A DNA stretch of 64,000 nt from Curvibacter sp. PAE-UM (GTDB taxonomy: Bacteria; Pseudomonadota; Gammaproteobacteria; Burkholderiales; Burkholderiaceae_C), in assembly GCF_001432305.1 (NCBI RefSeq), contig NZ_KQ483358.1, forward strand, positions 1,780,616 to 1,844,615, read 5' to 3'. A program made the position numbers and the translations under genes. Below the pieces are notes generated by a model. The model ran no database searches and had not been told where the DNA came from. It worked only from the letters and a program-made list of their open reading frames with translations. This document shows, in pieces, positions 41,713-52,061 of the stretch (the first letter of the stretch is position 1; the number at the start of each line of letters is the position of its first letter).

Positions 41713-42072
41713 TCAGTTGATTGCCAGCTTGACGGTCTTGTCGGCCGGCTGGACCTTGACCAGCTTGAGCGTAAGCACACCGTTTTCCAGCTTGGCTTCG
41801 CTGGCAGAGACGTCGATGTCCTGCGGCAACTCGTAGGCGGCCTTGTACTGGCGCTTGGCTTCGGGCAGGGTTTCGATGCGGATCACATTGCCTTCGATGC
41901 CGATGGACAGCTGCTCGCGGCTGACGCCAGGCACGTCGAAGCTCAGCTCATAAGCCTTGTCTTCGGCGGCGCTGGCCGGTTGCTCGGCGGGCGCGGACTC
42001 GTTGAAGAAGCGGTCGAAAGCGCGCAGCGAGGGGGCGAAGGCGGAACGGCGGATGACGGGAACAAACAGCAT
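41713..42072 (-). CDS. Hsp20 / alpha-crystallin family small heat-shock protein
   Basis: A 119-residue small chaperone. Residues 28-119 form the alpha-crystallin domain (YELSFDVPGVSREQLSIGIEG, then LENGVLTLKLVKV with the GVLTL groove motif). The N-terminal arm is short. The ATG at 42072 has AGGAG upstream. It holds unfolded proteins; this copy is short and shares an intergenic region with a divergent aminotransferase. No CIRCE or sigma-32 site is obvious to me. Confidence 0.9.
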   Translation of the reverse strand: MLFVPVIRRSAFAPSLRAFDRFFNESAPAEQPASAAEDKAYELSFDVPGVSREQLSIGIEGNVIRIETLPEAKRQYKAAYELPQDIDVSASEAKLENGVLTLKLVKVQPADKTVKLAIN

Positions 42073-42287
42073 GGTTGAACTCCTGTGGTGTAAACGGTGG
42101 ACTCGGTGTGCGGAGGCACTGCCGGCCGCAGGGCATAACTGGGAACGGGCCAAGACGTTTTCAAGGCCTGCAGCGTGCGGCAAATTTTTGGCGGCCAGGT
42201 CTTGAAAACATGGGCGCTGTCTCTATGTCGGGCCGCTGCGCCCGTGCCGGGCAGGCGGCACAATCGACCCCTTGCGATGGAGAAAAC

Positions 42288-43448
42288 ATGCGCCAGGTAA
42301 TCCGAAACCTCGAAGAATCCAAAATCCGCGAAGTGGCCAATGCCGGCCTGGGGCGCAGCGACGTGCTGGCCTTCTGGTTCGGCGAGGGCGACGAGGTCAC
42401 GCCCGACTTCATCCGCCAGGCGGCCATTGACTCCCTGCAGAAGGGCGAGACCTTCTACAGCCACAACCTGGGACTGCCCGAGCTGCGCACGGCCATCGCC
42501 CTGCACCTGAGCCGCCTGCACGGGACCGTGGCGCCGGACCGCATTGCCGTGACCTCGGGTGGTGTCAACGCGCTGATGATCGCCATGCAGGCCCTGCTGG
42601 AAGCGGGCGACGAGGTGGCCATCGTGACGCCGGTCTGGCCCAACCTGACGGCGCAGCCGCTGATCCTGGGTGCGCGGCTCAAGCCCATCCCCCTCAAGCC
42701 CGTGGCCGGTGCCTGGACGCTGGACCTGGAAGCGCTGCTGGCCGCGGTGACCCCGGTCACCAAGGTGCTTATCCTCAATGCACCGAGCAACCCGACCGGC
42801 TGGACCCTGACGCGCGAGGAGCAGCAGCGCATCCTGGAGCATTGCCGCAAGACCGGCACCTGGATCCTGGCCGACGAGGTGTACTCGCAGCTGTATTACG
42901 AAGCCGATACGCCCAATGGTTGCGCTCCGAGCTTCCTGGACATTGCCTCCTCCGAAGACCGGCTGGTCGTGGTGCACAGCTTTTCCAAGAGCTTCCTGAT
43001 GACGGGCTGGCGCCTGGGCTGGCTGGTGCTGCCCTCTGCCATCACGCACGATGTGGGCAAGCTGATCGAGTTCAACACCTCCTGCGCCAGCGTCTTCACC
43101 CAGCGCGCGGCCCAGGTGGCGCTGGAGCGTGCGGATGAGATCACGCCGCGGGTCGTGGCCCACCTGAAAACCTGCCGCGACACCCTGGTGCCCCTGCTGC
43201 AGGCCCTGCCGGGTGTGGAGCTGGCCAAACCCGCGGCCGGCATGTACGCCTTTTTCCGGCTGGCCGGATACGACGATTCCCTGGCCACGGCCAAGCGCCT
43301 GGTGCGCGAGGCCGGCCTGGGTCTGGCGCCGGGCGAGGCCTTTGCCCCCGAGGCCCAGGGCTGGCTGCGCTGGTGTTTTGCGTCCAAGGACCCGCAGCGC
43401 CTGGTGCTGGGGGTGGAGCGGCTTCAGAAATGGCTGGGAAGTAAGTAG
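42288..43448 (+). CDS. Pyridoxal-phosphate-dependent aminotransferase (class I/II)
   Basis: A 386-residue fold-type I aminotransferase. FYSHNLGLPELRTAIA, NAPSNPTGWTL, ADEVYSQLYYE and the PLP lysine in HSFSKSFLMTGWRLGW are visible, ending with the substrate Arg region FAPEAQGWLRWCFA. It is closest in pattern to aspartate/aromatic aminotransferases; the substrate is not certain. The ATG at 42288 lies 7 bases after GGAGA. Confidence 0.9.
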   Translation: MRQVIRNLEESKIREVANAGLGRSDVLAFWFGEGDEVTPDFIRQAAIDSLQKGETFYSHNLGLPELRTAIALHLSRLHGTVAPDRIAVTSGGVNALMIAMQALLEAGDEVAIVTPVWPNLTAQPLILGARLKPIPLKPVAGAWTLDLEALLAAVTPVTKVLILNAPSNPTGWTLTREEQQRILEHCRKTGTWILADEVYSQLYYEADTPNGCAPSFLDIASSEDRLVVVHSFSKSFLMTGWRLGWLVLPSAITHDVGKLIEFNTSCASVFTQRAAQVALERADEITPRVVAHLKTCRDTLVPLLQALPGVELAKPAAGMYAFFRLAGYDDSLATAKRLVREAGLGLAPGEAFAPEAQGWLRWCFASKDPQRLVLGVERLQKWLGSK

Positions 43449-43473
43449 GCGCTCCGCGAAACAGGTTTGGGCT

Positions 43474-43479
43474 ATAATT
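43474..43479 (+). promoter_or_regulatory. -10 element of rpsO promoter
   Basis: A perfect TATAAT sits 138 bp before rpsO. The -35 region (around 43451-43456) is not a good match, so only the -10 is confident. The long leader is a candidate site for S15 autoregulation. Confidence 0.6.
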
Positions 43480-43611
43480 CCATGGTTCTGCGGCCTGCCA
43501 AGGCTTGTAGAGCGCACGTCAGTAGCAGTTCCAGCCGCTGACGCAAGTTGTAAACCCTGGGACGTCCCGACCGAAAGCGGCCGGTTTCGTCCCGCATGAC
43601 AGGAAATAGAA

Positions 43612-43878
43612 ATGATCGCTACCAGCATCAAGGCCGAAGTTGTCAAGGCCAATGCCCGTTCCGCTACCGACACCGGCAGCCCGGAAGTCCAGGTCGCCCT
43701 GCTGACCGCCCGCATCAACGAGCTGACCCCCCACTTCAAGACCCACGCCAAGGACCACCACGGCCGTCGCGGTCTGCTGCGCATGGTGAGCCGTCGCCGC
43801 AAGCTGCTGGACTACCTGAAGTCCAAGGACTTCGACCGTTACAGCGCGCTGATCACCAAGCTGGGTCTGCGCAAGTAA
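43612..43878 (+). CDS. rpsO: 30S ribosomal protein S15
   Basis: An 88-residue rRNA-binding protein of the small subunit platform. It has the S15 landmarks [21 protein letters not shown] and [21 protein letters not shown], both abbreviated here by position (residues 22-42 and 46-66). It precedes pnp in the conserved rpsO-pnp order. Confidence 0.97.
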   Translation: MIATSIKAEVVKANARSATDTGSPEVQVALLTARINELTPHFKTHAKDHHGRRGLLRMVSRRRKLLDYLKSKDFDRYSALITKLGLRK

Positions 43879-43900
43879 TCGCCCCGAACAGATGAACAGG

Positions 43901-43935
43901 AGCGCCTGAGTTGGATTTCTAGCTCAGGCGCTTTG
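43901..43935 (+). terminator. Terminator-like hairpin after rpsO
   Basis: AGCGCCTGAG and CTCAGGCGCT form a perfect 10-bp stem around a 12-base loop, followed by TTGT. The short U-run suggests partial termination so that some transcripts continue into pnp. Confidence 0.7.
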
Positions 43936-43971
43936 TACTTCGGAGCAGACAGGAACAGAGCGAAGCTGTGT

Positions 43972-44018
43972 CATTCCAGAGGAAATTGAGCGAATTTCCC
44001 TCTGATTTCTCTGGAATG
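43972..44018 (+). promoter_or_regulatory. Long stem-loop before pnp, RNase III-type candidate
   Basis: CATTCCAGAG and CTCTGGAATG are a perfect 10-bp outer stem; inside, AGAGGAAATT and AATTTCCCTCT pair again with one extra base. In E. coli a similar leader stem is cut by RNase III and used by PNPase to control its own mRNA; that role here is by analogy. Confidence 0.6.
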
Positions 44019-44095
44019 GCATCGTGTTCTGTGATGTGGCTTCGAGCCCTAGGGGAGGCGGCTCAGACCTCCCTTGATCCATAAAGGAGAAACAC

Positions 44096-46219
44096 ATGAC
44101 CATGTTCAACAAAGTCACCAAGACCTTCCAGTGGGGCCAGCACACGGTCACCATGGAAACCGGCGAAATCGCCCGCCAGGCCACCGGCGCCGTGCTGGTC
44201 AACATCGACGACACCGTGGTGCTGGCCACCGTGGTGGCGACCAAGAGCGCCAAGCCCGGCCAGGACTTCTTCCCCCTGACGGTGGACTACACCGAGAAGT
44301 CCTACGCCGCCGGCAAGATCCCGGGCAGCTTCTTCAAGCGTGAAGGCCGTCCCAGCGAGCTGGAGACCCTGACCTGCCGCCTGATCGACCGTCCGATCCG
44401 TCCGCTGTTCCCCGAAGGCTTCTACAACGAAGTCCAGGTGATCGTGCACGTGGTGAGCCTGAACCCCGAAGTGCAGGCCGACATCGCCGCCATGATCGCC
44501 ACCAGCGCCGCGCTGAGCATCAGCGGCATCCCCTTCAACGGCCCCATCGGCGCCGCGCGCGTGGGTTACATCAACGGTGAATACGTCCTGAACCCGGGCC
44601 AGACCCAGCTCAAGGACAGCCAGATGGACCTGGTGGTTGCCGGTACCGAATCCGCCGTGCTGATGGTGGAATCCGAAGCGCAACAGCTGTCGGAAGAGAT
44701 CATGCTGGGCGCCGTGGTGTTCGGCCACGAGCAGGGCAATATCGCCATCAACGCCATCCACGACCTGGTGCGTGACGCCGGCAAGCCGGCCTGGGACTGG
44801 AAGGCTCCTGCCAAGGATGAGGCCCTGATCGCCAAGGTCAATGCGCTGGCCGAAGAGAAGCTGCGCGCCGCCTACCAGATCCGCAACAAGCAGGCCCGTA
44901 CCCACGCCTGCCGCGAGACCTACGCCGTCGTGATGGCCGACCTGAAAGAGGCCGGCGTCGAGTTCGACAGCGTCAAGGTCGAAGGCATGCTGTTCGACAT
45001 CGAAGCGCGCATCGTGCGCAGCCAGATCCTGGCCGGCGAGCCGCGCATCGACGGTCGCGACACGCGCACCGTGCGCCCCATCGAGATCCGCAACGGCGTG
45101 CTGCCCCGTACCCACGGTTCGGCCCTGTTCACGCGTGGTGAAACCCAGGCCCTGGTGGTTGCCACGCTGGGCACCGAGCGCGACGCACAGCGCATCGACG
45201 CGCTGGCTGGCGAGTTCGAAGACCGCTTCATGCTGCACTACAACATGCCTCCCTTCGCCACTGGCGAAGCTGGCCGTTTCGGCACCCCGAAGCGCCGTGA
45301 AATCGGCCACGGCCGTCTGGCCAAGCGTGCCCTGGTGGCCTGCCTGCCGACCAAGGAAGAGTTCCCCTACACCATGCGTGTGGTGTCCGAGATCACCGAG
45401 TCCAATGGTTCCTCGTCGATGGCTTCGGTCTGCGGCGGCTGCCTGTCGCTGATGGACGCCGGCGTGCCGATGAAGGCCCACGTGGCCGGCATCGCCATGG
45501 GCCTGATCAAGGACGGCAACCGTTTCGCCGTGCTGACCGACATCCTGGGTGACGAAGATCACCTGGGTGACATGGACTTCAAGGTGGCCGGTACCACCAA
45601 CGGCATCAACGCCCTGCAGATGGACATCAAGATCCAGGGCATCACCAAGGAAATCATGCAGGTTGCCCTGGCCCAGGCCAAGGAAGCCCGCATGCACATC
45701 CTGGGCAAGATGCAGGAAGCCATGGGCGAGGCCAAGACCGAGGTGAGCAACTTCGCGCCCAAGCTCTTCACCATGAAGATCAACCCCGAGAAGATCCGTG
45801 ACGTGATCGGCAAGGGCGGCTCCGTGATCCGCGCGCTGACCGACGAGACCGGCTGCCAGATCAACATCGAGGAAGACGGCACCATCACCATCGCCGCGAC
45901 CGACGCCACCAAGGCCGAGGAAGCCAAGCGCCGCATCGCCGAGATCACCGCCGAAGTCGAAATCGGCAAGGTCTACGAAGGCCCGATCACCAAGATCCTG
46001 GACTTCGGTGCCCTGGTCAACCTGCTGCCCGGCAAGGACGGCCTGCTGCACATCAGCCAGATCGCCCACGAGCGCGTCGAGAAGGTCACGGACTACCTGT
46101 CCGAAGGCCAGATCGTCAAGGTCAAGGTGCTGGAGACCGACGAGAAGGGTCGCATCAAGCTGTCCATGAAGGCGCTGCTGGACCGTCCGGCCCAGAACAA
46201 CGGCGGCGAACAGGCCTGA
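44096..46219 (+). CDS. pnp: Polynucleotide phosphorylase
   Basis: Degrades RNA 3' to 5' by phosphorolysis and is part of the RNA degradosome. The 707 residues hold two RNase PH domains (about 10-145 and 310-460, with the catalytic [15 protein letters not shown] segment near 482), a KH domain near 555-615 ([17 protein letters not shown]) and an S1 domain near 620-690 ([20 protein letters not shown]). The order and length are those of typical PNPase. It follows rpsO, with an RNase III-type stem in the leader. Confidence 0.97.
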   Translation: MTMFNKVTKTFQWGQHTVTMETGEIARQATGAVLVNIDDTVVLATVVATKSAKPGQDFFPLTVDYTEKSYAAGKIPGSFFKREGRPSELETLTCRLIDRPIRPLFPEGFYNEVQVIVHVVSLNPEVQADIAAMIATSAALSISGIPFNGPIGAARVGYINGEYVLNPGQTQLKDSQMDLVVAGTESAVLMVESEAQQLSEEIMLGAVVFGHEQGNIAINAIHDLVRDAGKPAWDWKAPAKDEALIAKVNALAEEKLRAAYQIRNKQARTHACRETYAVVMADLKEAGVEFDSVKVEGMLFDIEARIVRSQILAGEPRIDGRDTRTVRPIEIRNGVLPRTHGSALFTRGETQALVVATLGTERDAQRIDALAGEFEDRFMLHYNMPPFATGEAGRFGTPKRREIGHGRLAKRALVACLPTKEEFPYTMRVVSEITESNGSSSMASVCGGCLSLMDAGVPMKAHVAGIAMGLIKDGNRFAVLTDILGDEDHLGDMDFKVAGTTNGINALQMDIKIQGITKEIMQVALAQAKEARMHILGKMQEAMGEAKTEVSNFAPKLFTMKINPEKIRDVIGKGGSVIRALTDETGCQINIEEDGTITIAATDATKAEEAKRRIAEITAEVEIGKVYEGPITKILDFGALVNLLPGKDGLLHISQIAHERVEKVTDYLSEGQIVKVKVLETDEKGRIKLSMKALLDRPAQNNGGEQA

Positions 46220-46286
46220 TCCGACTTTGTCACCCTGACGATGGCGTCCTGCGGCAAGTCCGCAGGCGCTGTCGGAGCGAAAGACC

Positions 46287-47306
46287 ATGAAAGCCATCGA
46301 AATCACTTCCTACGGTGCGCCCGAGGTGCTGCGTCTGGGCCAGCGCCCCGACCCGGTGCCGGGCGCGGGTGAGCTGCTGATCCGCGTGGCGGCCAGCGGC
46401 ATCAACCGGCCCGACGTGTTCCAGCGCACCGGCAACTACCCGGTGCCGCCGGGCGCCTCCGACATCCCCGGTCTCGAAGTGGCCGGCACGGTCGTGGGCG
46501 GCAATGCCGCGGAACTGGCTCAAGCAGGGCTCAAGCTCGGCGACAAGGTGTGCGCGTTGGTCGCCGGCGGCGGTTATGCCGAGCTGTGCACCGCGCCGAT
46601 TGCGCAGTGCCTGCCGTATCCGAAAGGCCTGAGCGATGTCGAGGCGGCTTCGCTGCCCGAGACCTTCTTCACCGTCTGGAGCAATGTGTTCGACCGCGGC
46701 CGCCTGCAGGCCGGCGAGACGCTGCTGATCCAGGGCGGCTCCAGCGGCATCGGCGTCACCGCCATCCAGCTGGCCAAGGCCATGGGCGCCAAGGTCATCG
46801 TGACGGTGGGCAGCGACGAGAAGTGCGCCGCCTGCCTCAAGTTGGGCGCCGACCATGCCATCAACTACAAGACGCAGGACTTCAAGGAAGAGGTCAAGCG
46901 CCTGACCGACGGCAAGGGTGTGGACGTGATCCTCGACATGGTGGGCGGCGAGTACGTCGCGCGCGAGGTCGAGAGCCTGGCCGAGGACGGCCGCATCGTC
47001 ATCATCGCCGTGCAGGGCGGCACCAAGAGCAACTTCAACGCCGGCCTGGTACTGCGCCGCCGCCTGACCATCACCGGTTCCACACTGCGCCCGCGCCCCA
47101 TCGCCTTCAAGCAGGCGATCGCGCAGGCCTGTCTGAAACACGCCTGGCCCCTGATCGAGGCCGGCAAGGTCAAGCCGGTGATCCACAGCACCTACGCGGC
47201 CGTGGACGCCAAGGACCCCACAGGTAGCGGTGCGGCACGTGCGCATGCGCTGATGGAATCGAACCAGCACATCGGCAAGATCGTGCTGACCTGGAGCCAC
47301 GCATGA
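46287..47306 (+). CDS. NAD(P)H:quinone oxidoreductase, zinc-independent MDR family (QOR/PIG3-like)
   Basis: A 339-residue medium-chain dehydrogenase/reductase. [15 protein letters not shown] begins the catalytic half, and [19 protein letters not shown] is the NADPH Rossmann motif. The catalytic zinc ligands of alcohol dehydrogenases are absent, as in quinone oxidoreductases. The stop overlaps the tpiA ATG. Role: reduction of quinones or reactive enals. Confidence 0.9.
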   Translation: MKAIEITSYGAPEVLRLGQRPDPVPGAGELLIRVAASGINRPDVFQRTGNYPVPPGASDIPGLEVAGTVVGGNAAELAQAGLKLGDKVCALVAGGGYAELCTAPIAQCLPYPKGLSDVEAASLPETFFTVWSNVFDRGRLQAGETLLIQGGSSGIGVTAIQLAKAMGAKVIVTVGSDEKCAACLKLGADHAINYKTQDFKEEVKRLTDGKGVDVILDMVGGEYVAREVESLAEDGRIVIIAVQGGTKSNFNAGLVLRRRLTITGSTLRPRPIAFKQAIAQACLKHAWPLIEAGKVKPVIHSTYAAVDAKDPTGSGAARAHALMESNQHIGKIVLTWSHA

Positions 47307-48046
47307 GCAAGAAACTGATTGCCGGCAACTGGAAGATGAATGGCAGCCTGGCGACCAACCAGGCGCTGCTGCAGGGCATACGCGGTGGCCTGAAGGCACC
47401 GGCCTGCGACATCGCGGTCTGCGTGCCGGCGGCCTACCTGGCGCAGTGCCAGGGCCTGCTGGCTGGCAGCCCGGTGGATCTGGGTGCGCAGGATGTCTCG
47501 CAGCACGAGGCGGGTGCCTACACCGGCGAGACTTCGGTGGCCATGCTCAAGGAATTCGGCGTGCGTTACGCCATCGTCGGCCACTCGGAGCGCCGCCAGT
47601 ACCATGGCGAGACCGATGCCGTGGTGGCCGCCAAGGCCCAGCAGGCGCTGGCCGGCGGCGTGACCCCCATCGTCTGCGTGGGCGAGACCCTGGCCGAGCG
47701 TGAAGCGGGCCGGACGGAAGAGGTCGTGAAGCGCCAGCTGGCTGCGGTGATCCATCTCAACGGCCACTGCATCAGCGAGATCGTCGTGGCCTACGAGCCT
47801 GTCTGGGCCATCGGCACCGGCAAGACCGCCAGTCCCGAGCAGGCGCAGCAGGTGCATGCCGTGCTGCGCGCGCAGCTCAAGGCGGCCACGCCGCAGGCCG
47901 AGCGCATCAAGCTGCTGTATGGCGGCAGCATGAACGCGGCCAACGCCGCTCAGCTGCTGTCCCAGCCTGACATCGACGGCGGCCTGATCGGCGGCGCTTC
48001 GCTCAAGGCCCCGGATTTCCTCACCATCATCGCTGCAGCTGGCTGA
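47303..48046 (+). CDS. tpiA: Triosephosphate isomerase
   Basis: Interconverts dihydroxyacetone phosphate and glyceraldehyde 3-phosphate. The 247-residue barrel has GNWKMNGS (catalytic Lys), GHSERR (catalytic His), [14 protein letters not shown] (catalytic Glu with the flexible loop) and [11 protein letters not shown]. It overlaps the preceding gene by ATGA and is followed by secG. Confidence 0.97.
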   Translation: MSKKLIAGNWKMNGSLATNQALLQGIRGGLKAPACDIAVCVPAAYLAQCQGLLAGSPVDLGAQDVSQHEAGAYTGETSVAMLKEFGVRYAIVGHSERRQYHGETDAVVAAKAQQALAGGVTPIVCVGETLAEREAGRTEEVVKRQLAAVIHLNGHCISEIVVAYEPVWAIGTGKTASPEQAQQVHAVLRAQLKAATPQAERIKLLYGGSMNAANAAQLLSQPDIDGGLIGGASLKAPDFLTIIAAAG

Positions 48047-48082
48047 TACAGCTGCTCGATTGCTACGAATTTAGGAGTAAAC

Positions 48083-48484
48083 ATGAGTTTCATCGTCACC
48101 ATCATCCTCACGGTGCAGATCGTCACGGCCGTGGCCATGATCGGCCTGATCCTGATCCAGCACGGCAAGGGCGCCGACATGGGCGCCGCCTTCGGCAGCG
48201 GCTCCTCGGGCAGCCTGTTCGGCGCCAGCGGCAGTGCCAACTTCCTCTCGCGCACCACGGCCGTGCTGGCCACGGTGTTTTTCGTCTGCACGCTGCTGCT
48301 GGCCTATTTCAGCAACGCCCGCCCCGCCAGCACGGGCAGCGTGCTCGAAGGCAGCGCCGTGACCGCGCCGGCACCCGCCGCGCCCGAGACCTCGGCACAG
48401 ATTCCGGGCACCTCGGCACCGGTCGATACCGCTCCCGCTTCGGCCCCCGCCGCGCCTGGCCCGGCGCAGATTCCGGCGCGATGA
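48083..48484 (+). CDS. secG: Protein-export membrane protein SecG
   Basis: A 133-residue SecYEG subunit with two hydrophobic helices (about residues 2-26 and 53-75), the short GKGADMGAAFGSGSSGSLFG loop that is diagnostic of SecG, and an Ala/Pro-rich tail typical of Burkholderiales. It follows tpiA, the normal order. Confidence 0.94.
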   Translation: MSFIVTIILTVQIVTAVAMIGLILIQHGKGADMGAAFGSGSSGSLFGASGSANFLSRTTAVLATVFFVCTLLLAYFSNARPASTGSVLEGSAVTAPAPAAPETSAQIPGTSAPVDTAPASAPAAPGPAQIPAR

Positions 48485-48598
48485 CCTGAGTCAATAAATC
48501 CGGAATTTCTCCCCGGGGCGAGGGGGGAATTCGGAGTAAACTCCAAGGCTTGCCGGGTTAGCTATCAGACCCTCATGCAAGCCTGGCAACAGAGACAA

Positions 48599-48683
48599 GC
48601 CGTCGTGGTGAAATTGGTAGACACGCTATCTTGAGGGGGTAGTGGCGAAAGCTGTGCGAGTTCGAGTCTCGCCGACGGCACCA
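48599..48683 (+). tRNA. tRNA-Leu (anticodon GAG)
   Basis: An 85-nt class II tRNA with encoded CCA. Acceptor GCCGTCG pairs with CGACGGC, the anticodon stem CTATC/GGTAG holds loop TTGAGGG with anticodon GAG, the variable arm is long, and the T arm is GCGAG-TTCGAGT-CTCGC. It lies between secG and nuoA. Confidence 0.96.
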
Positions 48684-48739
48684 GATAAATGACTGCCCGG
48701 GCATCGTCCGGGCGGACCAACGGTGATCAGCATTTCAAG

Positions 48740-49099
48740 ATGAGCCTCGATCAGTACCTCCCCGTCCTTCTGTTCATCTTGGTCGGCATTGCCGTCGGGG
48801 TCATCCCCCAGGTCATCGGCTATGTGCTGGGCCCCAACCGCCCCGATGCGGCCAAAAATTCCCCCTACGAGTGTGGTTTCGAAGCGTTCGAAGACGCGCG
48901 CATGAAGTTTGACGTGCGCTACTACCTCGTGGCCATCCTCTTCATCCTGTTCGACCTGGAAATCGCCTTCCTCTTCCCCTGGGCCGTGGCGCTCAAGGAA
49001 GTGGGTGCGGTGGGTTTCTGGGCGGCCATGGTGTTCATCGCCATCCTCGTCGTGGGTTTTGCCTACGAGTGGAAAAAAGGCGCCCTGGACTGGGAATGA
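48740..49099 (+). CDS. nuoA: NADH-quinone oxidoreductase subunit A
   Basis: A 119-residue membrane subunit of complex I with three helices and the conserved [20 protein letters not shown] loop between helices 1 and 2, close to the quinone site. First gene of the fourteen-gene nuo operon. The ATG at 48740 is preferred; the earlier open frame runs into the tRNA region. Confidence 0.96.
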   Translation: MSLDQYLPVLLFILVGIAVGVIPQVIGYVLGPNRPDAAKNSPYECGFEAFEDARMKFDVRYYLVAILFILFDLEIAFLFPWAVALKEVGAVGFWAAMVFIAILVVGFAYEWKKGALDWE

Positions 49100-49100
49100 A

Positions 49101-49177
49101 TATGGCCCCCACGCTTGCCACTTCGTGTGCTGCGCTGCCCCCCGAGGGGGCCCAGTCGCCTTGGGGCGGCCCGGCGG
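49101..49177. repeat. GC-rich intergenic repeat, copy A (nuoA-nuoB)
   Basis: Contains CGCTGCCCCCCGAGGGGGC and TTGGGGCGGCCCGGC, closely matching copy B before nuoG. It sits inside the nuo operon between nuoA and nuoB, within a 122-bp gap. Confidence 0.7.
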
Positions 49178-49221
49178 CGACCGCGCATCTGCGACTGCGT
49201 ACTTAGACTAGGAACGTTGCC

Positions 49222-49701
49222 ATGATTGAAGGCGTGATGAAAGAAGGCTTCGTCACCACCAGTTACGACACGGTGGTGAACTGGGCCAAGACCGGCTCGC
49301 TCTGGCCCATGACCTTCGGTCTGGCCTGCTGCGCGGTCGAGATGATGCATGCGGCAGCCGCCCGTTACGACATCGGCCGCTTCGGCGCCGAGGTGTTCCG
49401 TGCCAGCCCGCGCCAGTCCGACCTGATGATCGTCGCCGGCACGCTGTGCAACAAGATGGCGCCGGCCCTGCGCAAGGTCTACGACCAGATGAGCGAGCCG
49501 CGCTGGGTCATCTCCATGGGCTCCTGCGCCAACGGTGGCGGTTATTACCACTACAGCTACTCGGTGGTTCGCGGCTGCGACCGCATCGTGCCGGTCGACG
49601 TCTACGTGCCGGGCTGCCCACCCACGGCCGAGGCGCTGATCTACGGCATCATCCAGCTGCAGCAGAAGATCCGCCGCACGCAGACCATCGCCCGCGTCTG
49701 A
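49222..49701 (+). CDS. nuoB: NADH-quinone oxidoreductase subunit B
   Basis: A 159-residue subunit that holds the last iron-sulfur cluster (N2) before quinone. [11 protein letters not shown] supplies two tandem Cys, [14 protein letters not shown] the third, and GCPPTAEAL the fourth. It is 122 bp after nuoA, with a repeat in between, and is followed closely by nuoC. Confidence 0.97.
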   Translation: MIEGVMKEGFVTTSYDTVVNWAKTGSLWPMTFGLACCAVEMMHAAAARYDIGRFGAEVFRASPRQSDLMIVAGTLCNKMAPALRKVYDQMSEPRWVISMGSCANGGGYYHYSYSVVRGCDRIVPVDVYVPGCPPTAEALIYGIIQLQQKIRRTQTIARV

Positions 49702-49711
49702 GGAACCATTG

Positions 49712-50320
49712 ATGACTGCATTTGCCGTTAATCCCGAAGCCATCAAGAACACCGTGACTGCCGCTTTGGGCGGCAAGGCACGCCGTGTCGACGTCAAGCT
49801 GGGCGAAGTCACCGTCGAGGTCGCGCCCCAGGACTACCTGGCCGCGGCCCGCATCCTGCGCGATGCGCCCGGCTGCCGTTTCGAACAGCTGATCGACCTC
49901 TGCGGTGTCGACTACTCCGCCTGGGGTGAGGGTGCCTGGGACGGTGCACGTTACTGCGTCGTCTCGCACCTGCTCTCCGTCAGCCTGAACCAGCGCGTGC
50001 GCCTCAAGGTCTTTGCTGCCGACGACGACTTCCCGGTGGTGGACACGCTCACCGACGTCTGGCGTGCCGCCAACTGGTACGAGCGCGAGGCCTTCGACCT
50101 GTACGGCATCGTGTTCGAAGGGCACGACGACCTGCGCCGCATCCTGACCGACTACGGTTTCATCGGCCACCCCTTCCGCAAGGACTTCCCGCTCAGCGGT
50201 CACGTCGAGATGCGCTATGACGCCGAACTCAAGCGCGTGATCTACCAGCCGGTGAGCATCGAGCCGCGCGAGATCACGCCGCGCATCATCCGTGAAGACA
50301 ACTACGGAGGCCTGAAGTAA
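49712..50320 (+). CDS. nuoC: NADH-quinone oxidoreductase subunit C
   Basis: A 202-residue subunit of the peripheral arm (30-kDa type) with [20 protein letters not shown] and [20 protein letters not shown] as family landmarks. It is separate from NuoD, unlike the fused NuoCD of E. coli. The ATG at 49712 is used; a TTG one codon earlier is the track alternative. Confidence 0.96.
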   Translation: MTAFAVNPEAIKNTVTAALGGKARRVDVKLGEVTVEVAPQDYLAAARILRDAPGCRFEQLIDLCGVDYSAWGEGAWDGARYCVVSHLLSVSLNQRVRLKVFAADDDFPVVDTLTDVWRAANWYEREAFDLYGIVFEGHDDLRRILTDYGFIGHPFRKDFPLSGHVEMRYDAELKRVIYQPVSIEPREITPRIIREDNYGGLK

Positions 50321-50322
50321 TC

Positions 50323-51576
50323 ATGGCCGAGATCAAGAACTACACGCTGAATTTTGGCCCCCAGCACCCGGCCGCGCACGGCGTGCTGCGCCTGGTGCTC
50401 GAGCTCGACGGCGAGGTCGTGCAACGCGCCGACCCGCACATCGGCCTGCTGCACCGCGCCACCGAGAAGCTGGCCGAGAGCAAGACCTACATCCAGTCGC
50501 TGCCCTACATGGACCGTCTCGATTACGTGTCCATGATGTGCAACGAGCAGGCCTACTGCCTGGCCATCGAGAAGATGCTGGGCATCGAAGTGCCCCTGCG
50601 CGCCCAGTACATCCGCACCATGTTCGGCGAGATCACGCGCCTGCTCAACCACCTGATGTGGCTGGGCTCGCACGGCAACGACTGTGGCAGCTCCACCATC
50701 CTGATCTACACCTTTCGCGAGCGCGAAGACCTGTTCGACATGTACGAGGCCGTCTCCGGCGCGCGCATGCACGCGGCCTACTTCCGTCCGGGCGGTGTCT
50801 ACCGCGACCTGCCCGACAGCATGGCGCAGCACAAGGTCAACAAGATCCGCAACGCCCGCGCCGTCGCCGAGATCAATGCCAACCGCCAGGGTTCGCTGCT
50901 GGACTTCATCGACGACTTCTGTGCCCGCTTCCCCAAGTGCGTGGACGAGTACGAGACCCTGCTGACCGACAACCGCATCTGGAAACAGCGTACGGTTGGC
51001 ATCGGCGTCGTCACGCCCGAGCGTGCCCTGAACCTGGGCATGACCGGCCCCATGCTGCGGGGCTCGGGCATCGCCTGGGACCTGCGCAAGACCCAGCCCT
51101 ACGACGCCTACGACCGTGTCGACTTCGACATCCCGGTGGGCAAGACCGGCGACAGCTACGACCGCTACCTCGTGCGCGTGCAGGAGATGCGCGAGTCCAA
51201 CCGCATCATCCAGCAGTGCTCGGCCTGGCTGCGCGCCAACCCCGGCCCGGTCATCACGGACAACCACAAGGTGGCTCCGCCCGCTCGCGAGGCCATGAAG
51301 TCCAACATGGAAGAGCTGATCCACCACTTCAAGCTCTTCACCGAAGGTTTCCGCGTGCCCGCTGGCGAGGCCTATGCCGCCGTCGAGCACCCCAAGGGCG
51401 AGTTCGGCATCTACATGGTGAGCGACGGCGCCAACAAACCCTACCGTCTCAAGATTCGTGCCCCGGGCTTCGCCCATCTGGCCACGCTCGATGAACTCAC
51501 GCGCGGACACATGCTGGCCGACGCCGTGGCCATCATCGGCACGCTCGATATCGTGTTTGGAGAGATTGACCGATGA
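50323..51576 (+). CDS. nuoD: NADH-quinone oxidoreductase subunit D
   Basis: A 417-residue subunit (49-kDa type) that forms the quinone pocket with Nuo[15 protein letters not shown] at residues 9-22 and the C-terminal [16 protein letters not shown] are conserved. Overlaps nuoE by ATGA. Confidence 0.97.
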   Translation: MAEIKNYTLNFGPQHPAAHGVLRLVLELDGEVVQRADPHIGLLHRATEKLAESKTYIQSLPYMDRLDYVSMMCNEQAYCLAIEKMLGIEVPLRAQYIRTMFGEITRLLNHLMWLGSHGNDCGSSTILIYTFREREDLFDMYEAVSGARMHAAYFRPGGVYRDLPDSMAQHKVNKIRNARAVAEINANRQGSLLDFIDDFCARFPKCVDEYETLLTDNRIWKQRTVGIGVVTPERALNLGMTGPMLRGSGIAWDLRKTQPYDAYDRVDFDIPVGKTGDSYDRYLVRVQEMRESNRIIQQCSAWLRANPGPVITDNHKVAPPAREAMKSNMEELIHHFKLFTEGFRVPAGEAYAAVEHPKGEFGIYMVSDGANKPYRLKIRAPGFAHLATLDELTRGHMLADAVAIIGTLDIVFGEIDR

Positions 51577-52061
51577 TCTCGGAAGCCACCAAAGCGCGCT
51601 TCGCCAAGGAAGTCGCCAAATACCCGGCCGAGCAGAAGCAGTCTGCCGTCATGGCCTGCCTGGCCATCGTGCAGCAGGAGCTCGGTCATGTGAGCACCGA
51701 CAGCGAGGCCGAAATCGCCAGCTATCTCGGCATGCCGGCCATGGCCGTGCACGAAGTCACGACCTTCTACAACATGTACAACCAGCGCCCGCTGGGCAAG
51801 TACAAGCTCAACGTCTGCACCAACCTGCCCTGCCAGCTGCGTGATGGCCAGAAGGCGCTGCACCACCTGGAGCGCAAGCTGGGTATCAGCATGGGCGAGA
51901 CCACGGCCGACGGCCTGTTCACGCTGCAGCAGAGCGAATGCCAGGGCGCCTGCGCCGACGCGCCGGTGCTGCTGGTCAACGACCGCACCATGTGCAGTTA
52001 CATGAGCAATGACAAGCTGGACCAGCTGATCGACGGCCTGAAAGCTGGAGGGGCCAAGTGA
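51573..52061 (+). CDS. nuoE: NADH-quinone oxidoreductase subunit E
   Basis: A 162-residue subunit (24-kDa type) with a [2Fe-2S] cluster bound by CTNLPCQL and CQGACADAP (four Cys). The [18 protein letters not shown] segment is typical. It overlaps nuoF. Confidence 0.96.
   Translation: MISEATKARFAKEVAKYPAEQKQSAVMACLAIVQQELGHVSTDSEAEIASYLGMPAMAVHEVTTFYNMYNQRPLGKYKLNVCTNLPCQLRDGQKALHHLERKLGISMGETTADGLFTLQQSECQGACADAPVLLVNDRTMCSYMSNDKLDQLIDGLKAGGAK

Noticed and set aside
48501-48536. secG terminator
   Set aside because: An imperfect inverted repeat is present but has several mismatches and no T-tract.
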